Below, in pieces: positions 27,301 through 42,300 of a DNA stretch of 64,000 bases (within the stretch, counting starts at the first letter, position 1; the number at the start of each line of letters is the position of its first letter). The translations under genes and the position numbers were made by a program. Below the pieces are notes generated by a model. It made no database searches. It was not told the DNA's origin and saw only the letters and a list, made by a program, of their open reading frames with translations. Origin of the DNA: Nautilus pompilius (taxonomy: Eukaryota; Mollusca; Cephalopoda; Nautilida; Nautilidae); the NCBI GenBank assembly GCA_018389105.1, contig JACATO010000087.1:434001-498000 (forward strand). Reading direction: 5' to 3'.

Positions 27301-30300
27301 GGAGAATGGAAGTGCAAACACAGAAGGTTTTTGATTTTTTAAAAAAAATTATCAGCAGTGTATGGAATAATGTTGTTTTATAAAAACTATGCTGTAGCTT
27401 GGCTTATGAACATCACTGGCAGCTCTTTGAATGTGTAATGGACATGATTACAAGATTTAATTCACATTAAAATTGTGTGATGGAATACTCACAAAAAAAT
27501 TTTTTTTCCTGTAATGAAAATGGATAAATGTCACTTTAACAAACCAAACTGAGCTGAAAAATTCTTTAAAACTAACTAAAATACTCCGATCATCAGAAAA
27601 GCAGCCCCCACCTCATTTCACAAGTAGCAGTATGTTTGTTTCCCCTAGTTTGTTGTCTTGTATATTCTATACAATCACTGGCATTAAGTTATAGCAGGGA
27701 AAACAAGGCAAGACACACCCAGCACACTGTCAGAAAAATATGCAAGCATGGCATTCATGTGATCTACCTTAAACCCTTCAGAGGACAACGTTAATAATAA
27801 AACACCACTCACCTTCATTAATGCCTTCAGCCTTGTATTGACCATAAAACAATTCAATCATTGGGTTTCCTTGATCAGCTAAGGATTTCACTCTGAAAAT
27901 AACGTTTGGATAGTTGCAACAATAATGGCTAACTGTTGCAAGTATATGCATGTTGGTTTTGAAGCATACAAGAAAATAAGAAAACAAAACTGGAAAGTAA
28001 ATGAAAAATTCAAATATAAATTTAGGTCATTATCAGAAGAATATTCCAAGCAGAAAGGAAGAACTATCACCTTATGTCATGCAGATTTGCACAATGTTAA
28101 CCAGTGTAACACCAGGAAGTTTCTGGTAACATCACTAAGGACATGGATACAGAACAGCAAACACTGACAACAGCCGACATCATCCTTGAATCTAATCCAG
28201 AGATCTTAGTTTTCATGAAGTAAAATATAAGCTGCATATATACACAAACTTTTCTGGTTGACATCATTAATACAAACTTGCAAATTCTGCTTATAGTATC
28301 AATGATGCAGCAGATCAACCAACTGATATCACCACCATTTCCTGCTTCATATGTTAAGAGATTTCTTAATGGTGAAAGCACTCCCAACCTCCTACAAACT
28401 TCAAAATGAAGAAAGCTAACTTTTAAAAGATAAAATAGCGGAGTAAACGTGAAAACACAAGATTCTGACTTGGAGATGTTCTCTGTAACACGAGTGAAAG
28501 CCACAGTTAGAAAAATGACAAATGAAAACACAGGTAGAGGAAGGAAAATCAATCTTACTGGTCTTCAGGACTGGGTGGCTTAGAGGTCTCACATCTAAAA
28601 GCATCTTCTAACCATTCTAGTAGTTTGTGCTGAAACTCGCTCACATCCTAAAATGAATGAAGTGAATAATGCAAAGCTTAAATATTATATAGTGTTTATT
28701 TATTTATTCATTCTCAATGGAATTTAACAGATTTAAACCCAGTTGTATCAAGAAATAGAAATTATTTCCCCTCCCCTCACAATGAAATATCTTTCATGGA
28801 GCCAACCTCCTCTCACATACTGGAGTGTTACTCACCACCCATAGCCATGCCTGCTAATATGACATTCCTTCTACTTTGGACACTGTTCACCTGCCCCATT
28901 TGGGCTATGACTTCTTTCTAAGGGATGTAAGCAATACTAATAAGCTTTACTATTGTTTGGAGGTTAAAATGTAAAATTAATTTTACTGACAGTGGACAGT
29001 GTTCCTTGATTAGTTTTAAACAGTAAACACACTACAATCTGTCAGCCACACCTGACATCATGTAACAGTAAAGTCTACTGAATAAAATAATTGAGTTTCC
29101 TCTAATTAAATAATGATTAAAATAACCAAAAACTACTCTAGATAAATCTGTCAGCCAAGTTTGAGCAAAATCACATAAACTAAGAATTTTTTTCAAGTGA
29201 AAAAACAAAATAACACACACACACATATACATACAGAGACAGACAGACAGACACAGAGCAAAGAACACAATCTGTCATGTGAATATTCTACTTACCTGTT
29301 GGCTGTCGCCAACCCCTGTTGGTGACGTAAATGCTTCTTTCAAGATTTCAACAGCTTTCGAAGGATCTACATACTTCCGATGAGTTCCTGACATCAAGGC
29401 AAATAGATGGCGTAGCTCTTGCATGAACCGTAGATTCCGACGTTCCTGCAAATGATTTTCAAAACAAAAATATTAATATTTCGAAAACTACCTGATTTAA
29501 TTAGATTTTTAATCCAGTTCTTGCCTGCACATTCTTTGTGTCAGAAAAACACAGATCATTTCACTATGTGTTATTTCTAAACTTTGGTTTTCACTTTCAA
29601 TCATTAAAATTTTAAGTGAAGCAATAAGATGATAAAAAAACAGAATAGAATAGGGAGACTATGACAATTCCCATCTGCATCATCATACATATCACAGCAT
29701 CTGGGTATTGTGGAGAACAGAAAAATGGTGACACATCAATCAGCACTAACATCAGCTTCAAACGTTTTTGACATTAATTAACAAAACAATTAATTCTAGT
29801 AGCAAGAGTCACCTGAACACATTGTTTACACCTAAACATAGATTGAATGTTTAAATTGATTTTCTTTGGCAATAAAATGGCTGATGCTTCAAATAGTTCA
29901 TCTGAACAATTCACATACATTCAACTGTTTTGCTGCTAAGTTTTACTAATCAAAAACACTCATCATCAAGTTTTGGTACAGGTCAAGTAAAAGGTTATTT
30001 AATAAAAAATCTCCATTAACGAATCAAAGTGGCTGTTTTACAACAAGTTCGGAGGGCCACTTTGGCCTACTGCAGTTTTCAATGTTGTTATCCCAGCCAC
30101 TAACCCAAACACTCACCACTGAACTACCCTGTGTTGTATCGGTGAAATGTTGGAAGTTTAACACTAGATGCCTGAATCTTCGAAGATGAAATAATGACTG
30201 AAAGAGAGAGAGAGAGAGTGTAGCAGGTAGTATAAGTTACTTTCATGCCAAAAGGAAGAGACAGACTATATAAACTGAGAAATCTCAGCATTTCCGGGAA

Positions 30301-33300
30301 AAAAAACAAGCAATATAATTACAGACAGGTATCAGGTGGACAGCACATGTTTTCATACACGCACATGCTGCTGGTGACACACAGTTCCAGCTGAATGCGT
30401 TCAGCACTTAAAATCTGAACTTGTACCTACCACCCTGACCTTACTGATATGAAACTTGTGTCATCTTCTAACCCTTTTTAAAATTAACAAAGGAACAGAT
30501 TTACTTATGCACACATGAGCTCATCTACCAGTGGCTAATTTCTACCCCTGAAAAAGTAATGTTTTCTCTAATATAGACATCTAGTTTTTTTTTTTTTTTG
30601 GAATTGTTTGGCTGTTACAAAAACTTCACTTTGATTCTCCCATTGTCTTCACTCCAAGATAACCAACCAGCTCAACAGTTCCTATCCTCTCAGACTGATG
30701 TAGCACAGCAACCCAAACAATTCCCTTTTACTATATTTCAATGGCTGATCTGGGGAAGGCAGCGCTCGCCTAATATACTGTATCTCCGAGGAGCAATCTA
30801 CTCTACTCTGGAAAAAGGAAAGAAAAAAGAGCCTATTTTTCGCAGTCAGGACGGTCCCATTGATGTATTGCATGGTTTGCTTTTCATACGGCATTACAAT
30901 GAGAGCTAATAAGAAAGAACTGAAAAAAAGAAAGTTAAATAGGGGTGGAGGAAGGAAAAAAACTTTCTTGAATTTCAAGTTTGGTTCTACATTCAATACA
31001 GGGAACCTATATCCAGGTTAATTTTGTTCCTTCTGGCAAAATTTAGATACCCACTCTTACAAGTGAGGACCACTTCTGAGCTGAATTTTTCCTTTTTGTA
31101 AATATTAACTAAAATTAAAATTCTAAATCATTTCAAATGTCCCAAGTTGTGTTAAAGTGAAGCAAATTATACAAATTTACATGATACAATTTAAGTCTCT
31201 CAGTAAATTGCTCAAACTGTGTACACATCAAAACTTCCGTGCCACCTGTACAAAAGATCTATTTGCAAAGCAGTCAAATCATCATCTCAGTTGTAAATCC
31301 AGGTTGTACTGATACTCTACTCTCTCTCCGAGCAATTCCAACATCTGAACTCAACTGAGAACTGAATATCAAGCATTTTTTCTTAGGTCCCTCACTCTTT
31401 TGCCACATTTTCCAGAAGAATTCCCAGCTGAGAGATTAGTGTTTCACATGTTTTCAACAGAAACTACCAGAGTTCAGTTTAAGCCAGTATTTTCAAAAAA
31501 GCAGATGTTTTACTTATTACTCCCAAGTACGATGCATTACACTGAAACCAACAACCATGGCTAGGTGATTAGTCTACTGGTACTAGAGATGTGCCTGCAG
31601 GCAGTCTGGCGTGACAAAGTCATATTTATTCTACAGCATTCAAGTGTTAATTAAATTCAACTAGAATCAAGCAAAGGTGTAGCAGTAGGGCTAGGTTTTT
31701 GAAGGTGACACCACTGATCCTCCTCCTCGTGCTTATGAAATTCAGCTGCAACAACAAAACTAAATATCCAGGATCTCAAACATAATTAGCAGGAAGATAG
31801 CCATATATTCTAAGCAGCTTTTGAAAAACATTCTTCACGGATAATAAACTGGTGTCAATTTCAGTATCTTTAAAGTTGTTTCCATTTGACAAACATTAGT
31901 GTAGCGGTTGTGAAGCGCACATACAAGAAAGACATTTTAGCCAACTGATCTGTAGATGATGCTTGCACTAGTTTCCATTCTTTTGAAAGCTACTGTTGAT
32001 AACCATCCACGTAATACTTTAGCAGTGATACTGAAGCAGACTTAGCAACTCTCGCTCTAAGCTGCTGTAGCGGTTAGTAATACTGCTTAGCCCATTAATT
32101 AACGAGTTCCCTTCAAGTTGGGGAAAGTGCATAAAAGTGTAGATGGAAGTTGTTTTTTTTTTTTAGTAGATTCCTATATCTTAATCAACAATAGTTGCTG
32201 CTGCAAGATACATGAAATTTTATAAAGCTATTCTTACTTCCTGCTGCAATGATGATTATTGTTGCATTTGGTCTGGCTAAGGGAAATAAAAGTTACCTCA
32301 TTTCACGCAAGTGTGCACACACAATTTAGTATTTTGCAAACTACTGATTGACTGATTACCTGTCAGTCACCAAATCAGCTTTTGTAATAAAAGTACAGCA
32401 CAACCAACCTCGTGTAGAAAACGACTTTTTCAAATGATAACTAAATAAAAATTTTATCTTAAAATTTCAATTTAAAAAACAACCGTTATACAATTTTGCT
32501 GAAAAGAATTATTACAGTTTTCTAGCCTACTTTCCTAAGTATTTAGCTATCAATACAGAATGAAGACAATCTAGTATCACACACCAATAAAGGAGACGAC
32601 ACCTTTTGCCAGAACCAAGTCTTTTATTATTACCTACCACTCCAACAGCAAGCTGGCTAAAGCTTTCTATACACCGTCAGTAAACTAACAAATTCTGAAA
32701 TCAGCAAACTGCTCTATTTATTTTTTTAAATGACTGTTTTATTATTCAGAATTATGGCTCATTTGCTTCCATGGTGTTTTTCTGAACTTAGTGATAATAC
32801 TGTACTACAGGATATGACCATAAATAGAGTTTATATTCAATAATCAAAAGAATCTGGCTAGTATGGAAGTTTCAAACAAAAATATAAGGTCAGAAATTAT
32901 ATTACACTGAGATATATTTGCATAATTTTAAAATTAGTATATACAGTTTTAGAAAAACTGGTGATTATCTAAATTAGGCTTCATTCAGAGTGAAAATATC
33001 AAGTTGTACCACTCAAATTAAGATATGGATTCAGTAATGTTCAACAATATCTACTGCAGGTTTATGCTTGTGTGAGCAGTACAGAAAATTTTTCCCAAGA
33101 CAGATATTTTATTCAGGTGCAGGTTGTGTGGGTGAAATTATGGTATTAGAGCTCTGCTTGTCCACCCCAAGAACACCTGGTAAAATGAAGTGCAGTAATG
33201 TAAACACATCAAGACCATAAAAACAAAAACCCATGGGAAGTTTTCCCATTCCAGTTGGCAACAAAAAACATCTATAATTTTGCTAGTACTTCCACTACCA

Positions 33301-36300
33301 ATCATCGGTTCTTTACCTTTGTAATGTGGAAAAAGAGGGAGTAATCAAAAAATCTGTTGTTCATAAGATGACAGACATCTACTCACTTGTATCACAGCAC
33401 TAAACCAGCACGTATTGCCGACATTTTTCAAGCCTACTGGCCACCAGTTCTGCCGCTTCCGTTCGTGCGGGTTCAGGGGATCCACAAACCAGAGATCCCC
33501 TCGTTTTCTTTTTGTACCCACTTTGCTTTCAGCAAGACTAGCTTCCAGCACCCTACAATGATTAACAATACTGAAAATTAGATAATTCTATTATGGCTAA
33601 ACCCTAAACACAGCATAATGTAATAATTTCTGGATCATTCCTATTAATTTCCATCTGAAGATGTGGAGAAAACAAGTACCTGCTGATGTCCTGTTCCTCT
33701 CTGGTCACTTGCCCACCAAGGATGCCGGTTGTATCCTGAAGACTAGCAACAATGGCCTTCTGAATATCCTCATTATCCGGACTTTCATTTGTAAGGTCAA
33801 TCACTGTTCAAATAATTGAAGCAAGCAAGTGTTTATGGGGAGCAGAAAATTACAAAATCTGACTCTGCCCTTCTTCTCTCACTAACTCTCTGCATAAAAT
33901 ATTTTAAATTTACTTAAACTACTCAAGTCTAGCACCAGTTAGTATCTGTGGTATAAACCAGCTCTATATTTAGTCAACATACCCATAATACAAAACGTTT
34001 GGGGCTGGAGCGATAAAAGGTTGATCATCACAAAGGGTTATATTGACAAGGAAGACACTGTGTGTATCGCCCCTATGGCATTAAAGGATAATTGGATGAG
34101 TGGTATACAAAGGATTAAATAATTACATCTTTTTCTAATAAAAATTTTTAATTTTCTTTTGTTATGAAATGAAAAAAAGAGAGAGAGAGAGAGAGAAGAA
34201 AATGTAATCATTTCTTATTACTAGTTTTAATATTTGTTTTAACCTTATATTCCACATAAACATAATACCACTAGAGACAAAGAATAAAACTGGATTATAC
34301 TTTCTTCTGTAAGCTGGTTGACTGTATCCAAGTGAGACCCCATTATCATTTCAAACTTCTGGTAGAATCTGATTCTGGGCTTTTGGAATACCCATGCATA
34401 TGCAGCCCACACTTAGATATAAACCATTTTTACTTTCTAGTACAAATCATTATCAGCTGAAACAAACTTTTAAGATGCAAGTATCCATATCAAAATAAAG
34501 TAGAATTGCATTAACTCAAACTCTGTCTACTTAGATCTTCTCCAGTTCAAGCAGCCAAAACTGGCCAGGAGACACTTGTCAGAGGTAGATGAGCAATGAC
34601 AAGTCACTTAATGATCCCTTACATAATCGTTTTAATCGGGTAGGTTCATTTTGAGCAGTCAACTTGTAAACTGTCTGAAAGTTGGTGCTTGTAAAACATT
34701 GCATTTTCTGAACTGGTAATCAAACCAACTGATTGTCACCATCCACAGAAGCAAATCTTCTTACCTCAGATGGTGTTCTATTTTTTCCCCAGTTAACTCA
34801 AAAGTTTTTTTTTTGTTTGCTAAACACAAATTTTTTTGAGTAACACAGTCAGCATAGTGATAATTGCAACCAAAACATTATTTGATTTATCGTCTTTATG
34901 TGATGGCACATTACAGGCAGGCAGCACTATAATTCAGAAAGTAGATCACCAAACATTCCCATGTCAGTCTTTGTGTGGGCAGGCAGAGTGGCAGGGCAGC
35001 TACAAAGGTTAACCACTTGTCAGTTGTTGTTCAGGGAAATGCTGGCACAGTGACTTCAAAGACCAGCTGCTAGATGCAGCCTGACTTAAGAGTGTAAATT
35101 TGAATACATAAAAACAGCATCCTCCATTCAATAAATACAGTTAATTTTGAGAAAGATGGCTAAACTCAACTTCCTATATGCATTTTTTTTTAAAAGTTGA
35201 GACAGAGGAAAAAGATAGAAAGAAACCGTGAAATAGCAGTACTTCATCAACTTAATTGACTATTCTGAAAAGAAAGATTTTTAACCAAAACAACATGTCC
35301 TAATATTGAAGACACTCTGCTGACATTAGTTCTCAAAGCCAAAACCTTGAAAATTTCAATTTCTTGGCCAAGAGATTCAGCGATAAAGTTCGCATTACAA
35401 TGTTTGATGACAACATAGATTTCAAACTCGCCATGATGTAGGAGTGCATGAAAAATCATCAGGCTTTTGTTTAATCAAACATGCTCCTACAGACATTATA
35501 ATAGAAACAAATCTGGTTCTTTTTACCACTTACCATCAGATAAGTCTTTTTGCATTAGAATTGAAAACTGTAGCAGGTGATAACATTTTTTTAAAAAAAA
35601 AAAATCAAGCAAGCAAAGAAAGAATCATCATCACTGTGTGTACAAACAAATCTGGCATAAATTGCATCTTCCTGTTTGTCCTAGGAAAGTCAGTCAGCTG
35701 CTTGCTGCTTCAAGAAATGTGATGGTGCCACCAATGAAGCATAGATTACTACCACAATCTTCAGAGTTTGGCAAGGAAGAAAGTATACATATCATCAACT
35801 GTTCCACTCACCACCATCACAAGCAATCAAATATACTTACCCTGACTTTTACTAGAGCTGCTGGTTGCAGGCGGGGCTGTTTTGGCTGAGGCTTCTGGTG
35901 TTGATACAGATGGTGATAGAGATGATGATGTCTGGGATAATGATGGTGAAGCCTTATAAAAGATAAGAGAGAGAGAAAAAAAATTGTAATGAATACACAG
36001 TATACTTCAACTACCTTCATATGACTTGTGACATATTTCAGCTCCAGGTAAAGCTGTCTAAGCTGATGTAAGCACTGGCTGCAGTCAGATTTTTCTAGAT
36101 TTCTAATAGTGTCCATGTGCACAAGCTGCTGCTGCTGCTGAGTATGATAACTGTGGGTGCTGACAATACCCACAGCCAACTCAGCTTTAGAGGCCGATGC
36201 CCGCTAATTTAGCCGAAAAAACTCGCCTGTCAACACCAAGTGACTAAATAATTCTTGTGAATTCACTTAAATTTTCATTTTCTTAAAGACCAGACAAAAA

Positions 36301-39300
36301 AGAGATACAACAAATAACTGTGTGCATGGGTTGGGTATTTTTAGCTGACACAGTAATGAAACAACTCCCAACTTGAGATGGATGTTGAGTGCAGGAAACT
36401 GCTGATGTGGGAAAGTGCCCAGAAAATAATGTCCTATATCTCAGTTCTTGAAATCCACAAGTTTCATCATTTAACAACAACAACAACAAAAAAACTGACT
36501 CTTAAAGAAAAAGGCCGACTTAGCCGCTGTGCCTCGGTTATGCAACTAATGTTTTCTAAATGTGTTAGAACAGACAGAGTTGTTCAGTTTCAGACCCTTC
36601 ATTCTTCACTTGGTGTACAACAAAATCAAATCTTTAAATTAATTCTTGGAGGCATAAAGTAAGTAAATTCTTTAATATTTAAGGTAAATTTAATTCATGT
36701 AAAGTTTTGGTATACTAAAGCATTAGTAAAATTTACCAGAAAAAATATTTAAAATCAAAGAATCTACTTAAAAAAAAAATTAAATTCATTCTTACCAACA
36801 GGTTTGTTAGTTAAGAATGTGAGTGATAGCCACAGTTTTTCTGAATTAAATAACTCTTTCTTCTGAATGAGTTTTTCCATTCAGATCTCACTGTCTGGAA
36901 TAACCACATGTCTAATGTCTTTTGAGGGTAAGGCCATGCTGAAAGTAGTGAAATGTAATTAATTACAGGAAAACCACAACTGGGGCAAATCTGTGATTGT
37001 TTACACTAAATAGAATGCCTTAGACATTTCCCCTCTTCCACTGATCTTTCTAGTTGGCAAATCCTATGTGAAAAACTGTTTACATAATTGGACTCCATGT
37101 AACTGATGTCAGATTCTTTTAGCCCTCTTTTCTGAGAACATCTATTGTAGCTCTGTTTCAAACAACTATTTGTGATGAACTACATCTGTGCTGCTAATGG
37201 ACAGAGACGACATCATCACATTTTATGAATAAAAGCCACAGATGTCAGAATTGTGGTTTTCATGCAATTAATTAAGGCTCATTACAATCCTCATAACTTC
37301 ATAAATTAACCAAAGTCCTGAATTTAGTCCTTAGGATCCCCTATTTTTTTCTTTTTATTTTGTTATTGTGGAAACATTAACAATTTGGATAACATGACTG
37401 GTTTATAATCAAACTAGTCTAACAAATAGCAAATACATTTAAATTTGTTAAGTAAAGTGCAAATTGCCCATATGTACACAAGTTTAAAAAACTTCACTAC
37501 TGTAAACATCTCCAATTTAATTAGATTTATGCCATGTTTCTTTGGGCTTTTGTTGCAACATTCTCTAAACACACACAAAACAATCAGCAGACAGAGATTC
37601 ATCTATCTGTCAAGGAGAATACCACTTCATCTCAGTGGAATCCCTATGATCATTAGTAAACTCATGGCTTCCAAGAAAAATTTATCAGAAGCAGCAAACT
37701 AGTCTTACATCCCAAGGGCTGACTCATTTCACATCTCCAAGGCATCAGCTCCTGCTGACCCAGTATCAAGTGATAACCCAAAGAACTCCAGACTAGAACA
37801 TACCCCTCAAAATGTCATGGCAGACTCGTAGCAATTGCCTGGTGCGGTCATTGACTTATCTTGTGATCTTGATACTATGCATGTCCACATACAGTATTCA
37901 AATCACTTTCCTCCTCCTCCTACACACCCACAAATACAAAACATTATCATTACTTATCACCATTCACACTGAAAGTAAACTATTAAGCTGATGCATTTCT
38001 CTCTTAGCAGCAGAAGCAGACTAAGAAATTCTGAAGAATGCAATATCATGTTTCTGGTTTGGTCCACAACTACTAAAGGATCAAAGTGACAAATGCTGAT
38101 GATTCTGTCATTATATGATGACCCAACAAAAAAAAATATCAAACAATGATTTTTTAGTTGTCCAACTGTGGTTGCCAACAGACAATGTGTCAAGAAACTG
38201 ACAGTGCTTGGGCTATCCAGAAGAACCACTGCTACTGTGTTGTGTACTCGCACCTCACACCTTCATTGTAAGTTAGCTTGCATGTTTGTTTGCACAAGCA
38301 CAGCTTGTGCATTCTTTGCTCTGGCACATGTATTTAGAACTTTGAAAAGCAGTTGGAATGAATCAAGTTTGCTGATTCCAAAACATTTGTTAAAAAGAGA
38401 GAGATGGAAGTATAAGGTAACCTAGTTTGTGATGTTTCCAGCTAAGGTAAGGAGCCAATGACAAAACATCTAAATAAAGGGGTTATCACAGCATGGTACA
38501 CCCTACAAAATAACAATGTTATGTTAAATAAAATAGATTACAGCAACCAATTTTTGGCAATCTTCTGACAAGTTGTTATGAGCAGCAATCACTGTCATCA
38601 TTTTTGCTCTTCTCTACAAATTTACAGAAATTAACATTTTCAGCGTCCAACAAAAGTGTAATTTCCAAACTCTGGAGCATGCTAAAGAAGAGGGGGGGGT
38701 GAGTGGGATGCAGTCAACATGTTCATGGAAATTAATTCTAATTGTCCAGTAAAAGCAAGAAATTATTTTAAAATATTCATAACACCGATCACTCCCATAA
38801 AGAAACCAGAGGATTTCAAAAAGTAGCTAGACTTTCAAATCACAGCACACTCAGTGCTCTGGTTAAAAAGTTATTGACATGACAATAATTTGATAAATCT
38901 TTCTGTCCAACACCTGAAATCAACTTACCTCAGCTAATAGGACAATGCTTTTTGTTTAGCCCTGAAGTAGAGAACCTGGGTTATTATTGCTGATTTTGCG
39001 AACAGACAATAAGATGTACCTGTCAGAGTCAACAATAAAGCTAATAGTTATCTACATGCTCAAGTGTACTTGTGGGGTTCCTAGAGATTCTTTGCTCAGT
39101 AAGGTAGATCAAACATCAGTTTTCACATCAGACATACGTAGTGTAGAATCTCCTCAACACAATAACACCCAGTAGAACAATGACTAAGTTTTTTTTTTAA
39201 CCATCATTTGCTACCAACCCCAACAGAAATGTTTACATAATTGTGTAATGCAGTTACGGCCTCAAATTATTGTGATAAAGAGGCTATCAAAAAACTATTG

Positions 39301-42300
39301 TGTACCCTGAATATTTAGCAATGAAATTGGCTTCAAGTTAACAAAAAAAAAAATTAGAATGTCAACATTTACGGCACAATGATTCATCTACAAAAGTATA
39401 CTCTAAATGCCAATCAAGTTATAATTCAATAACATGTTAAAACACATTGTGAATAATTCCTAAAACACCTACCTACCACTTTATAGAGTAATTCTGGAAT
39501 AATGGACTCAGTGGTTTTTTGAAAAAAATTGTCAATTTAAGTGTGAATAGCCTTATTTTTTTTTTTAAAAAAAACTATTTATATCTGGTACAAGTATTCT
39601 ACAGGAATGACTGTTTCAAATTTGCATAGTTGAACTAATAAAGTATGCTTCCTTAGCTAGTAATCTTAATACAAGGAAAGGTTACAATTAATCAAATGTT
39701 TTTAGATAGATAATATTTTGATATATAAATCCAGACACTTAGATAAATGTCAGTAATTACATAATCTGCAATTTTTTTTCATTGCACTAAACCTTGTAAT
39801 TTCAGATGCAATCAACAACAGATTGATTTTTGTGGTACCTGGGTTGCCTAGCAGTTCTCTGGTGCCAGTATCATATCCAACCATCTGTAGCCAGCTTAGG
39901 CCATGATGAAGGGGAGATAATAGACGCTTAAAGACAATAGTTCATATGACGAATCAGAATTTGGCAGAGGTATCTGATTTGATGCCCAATGTTGTATAGA
40001 CATTAAAACTTGTGGAGACTGGTTATTATGTATCAGTGGAGACAGATATAAAAGCCTGCACGCATTTTTGAATATGTCAATAGATAACTGAGAATGCACT
40101 TGTACTAACACATCCCACAAAGGTACACAATCCAAGCAACAACAACAGGTGCTGCAATAGTTCTGACTTGGTTTCCCAGAGTACTGAAAACTTCAGCATT
40201 GGTATTCTCTGTGCACTTCCAGTACAAGAACACTGGTATCAGGACTGCCAATAGGTGATAGACATATAAATTACCCTTTTAGCATCAGCCTCTTCATGGA
40301 CAGACAAATGGTACACTTGGATTTCTTTGTTTGATACAAAGGAAATGTCTGACATTATTTAGTATTTTGAAAAATAGTTCAAGTAGGGCACATACAATAT
40401 TTCTTCACAGGAGAGCTCCCTCACCATACTCACCTTGAGATATTTTAACCAATGATATGGCTATACATTTTTTTTTTTTTGGTATCTATAGTTGAAGGAT
40501 AATTTTTTCTATTTTTTCTTATAGCATATAGAAATATAAATTACACCATCCCTTTTGTGCCCATTTTCAGAGATTTTCTATACACTGTAATTGTTTTTTG
40601 AACTCTTAGGCACACAAGATATTCCTTCCTTTTTTATGATATCCTTCTTAAGTCACAGTATGGATAAATTGGTTGTTTCCACTTGAGAGTTAATGTTTTT
40701 TAAATGAAATCTCAGATCAGTTCACTCTTTGTGAAGCTACTGACTAAGCATAATAAATTTAAATTTGTTCCAAAATATAATGAGAATAGTGTATTTGATC
40801 TTATTTTAGAAAAGACAGCATTACAAACATTTTGAATACTTGTGTGGTTTATAAAATATGGGGTGCAAGAGAGAGAACTCTTATCACCATACATAAAGAA
40901 GCCTGTCAGTCTACAGATCTGGTCCCTTGCACAGGGAACAATGTTTTAGAACTTTCAGCATATACAAAACAAAATCAAACACAAACACTATTCCAAGTTA
41001 AAGCCATTTCAAACCGCTGACTAAATTACTTTCAATTAATCAGATAATTATAGTGATAAAATTAAATTTTAAAAGTTAAGTTGAGCTTGCAACACCAATA
41101 ACAATAATTCACTCATCATAAAAAAAAGGGAACCGCAGTAATTTCCAAGCTTTCAGTGTTTATATTCTGGTTGAAGAGGACATGCATATTACTTAAAAAA
41201 GAAACCCAAACATGACATTGTAAGTACTAGGAAGTAATGTTACAGTCATTTTCTTCAGATCTGAGCAACCTTAGAAACTCATGTGCAAATCATTTCTCCT
41301 GCTTAATCTGCATTTATTGTTGCACATGACCTAGTAATGTTTCCCGCATGCAGTGTAAGCCAGTCTAGGAATGCCTAGGCATAATTTAACTCAATATGAA
41401 TTGGCTCAACCCATCAGCTTGGTTTGAGGGGTGGATGACAGACTTGTTGCTTCCCAGTACAATGATCAACAGTGTCATTTCTAGGGCCCAGCAAGGTACC
41501 ATCAGACTGACCAGCTATGGAGAGACCTACTTTGCACAATGGTTACAACTGGATGTGAGAACAATTATTTTGTCATTCTCTCCAGAAGAAACCATTTTCA
41601 CCAGCAAAAACTCCCCAAAATGACTTCCAAAGTGCAATCAATAATAAAATTTGAACACAGTTCACAAACAGGCCTCATGCCAATGGTATGTGGACCAGAA
41701 TACCACTACTGCATATCCTTCTAACACAATGCCATCCATAACTATGCATGTAATAGGCAACACAATATCATGACTAGAAGTTGAGCGTTGGCATCAAGTT
41801 CTTTTCAACAGGTTTAGGTTTCAACAATAAAAGGGTTAGCGTCTGGGAACAAGTCGAAAAACAATTTGATAACTTTGCCAATATCAAGCATAATCGATTT
41901 GGTGAGGGCAGCTGATGGTATGAGCTGGAAATTTTAATTGGCTAAAAAACTGATGCTGCCAAGACTGGTGTCAAATATATGGATGAGATCATTATGCCAG
42001 CAGTTGTCCCTTGAGTCCAAAAGTAAAGTCCCAACTTCATCTTTATCAATGACATTGCCTGCCCACATGGTGCACTTGTCAATTACACTTCAGGTCACAT
42101 CATTCACATGATGTAAAATGCACAATCTCAGGACTTAAATCTCACTGAACCAGACATCCTAGATGTGTTTGTGGTTTCCAAGTGTGCTTTAAGTCCCTTG
42201 ATCAGCTGGAAGTAGGCCTGGTTGGATGACGCAACACCCCATGATGACAGTTTGCCTGATTTGATCAATCATGGTCACGTTCTTAAATCCTTTTCTGCTG

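Noticed and set aside
28097..28552. 151-codon minus-strand frame
   Set aside because: Lies in the intron between USP25/28 exons 8 and 9, has hydrophobic low-complexity composition, no family match and no phase fit.
30598..30996. About 100-codon frames on both strands
   Set aside because: In USP25/28 intron 5, with no similarity and no suitable splice sites; likely chance.
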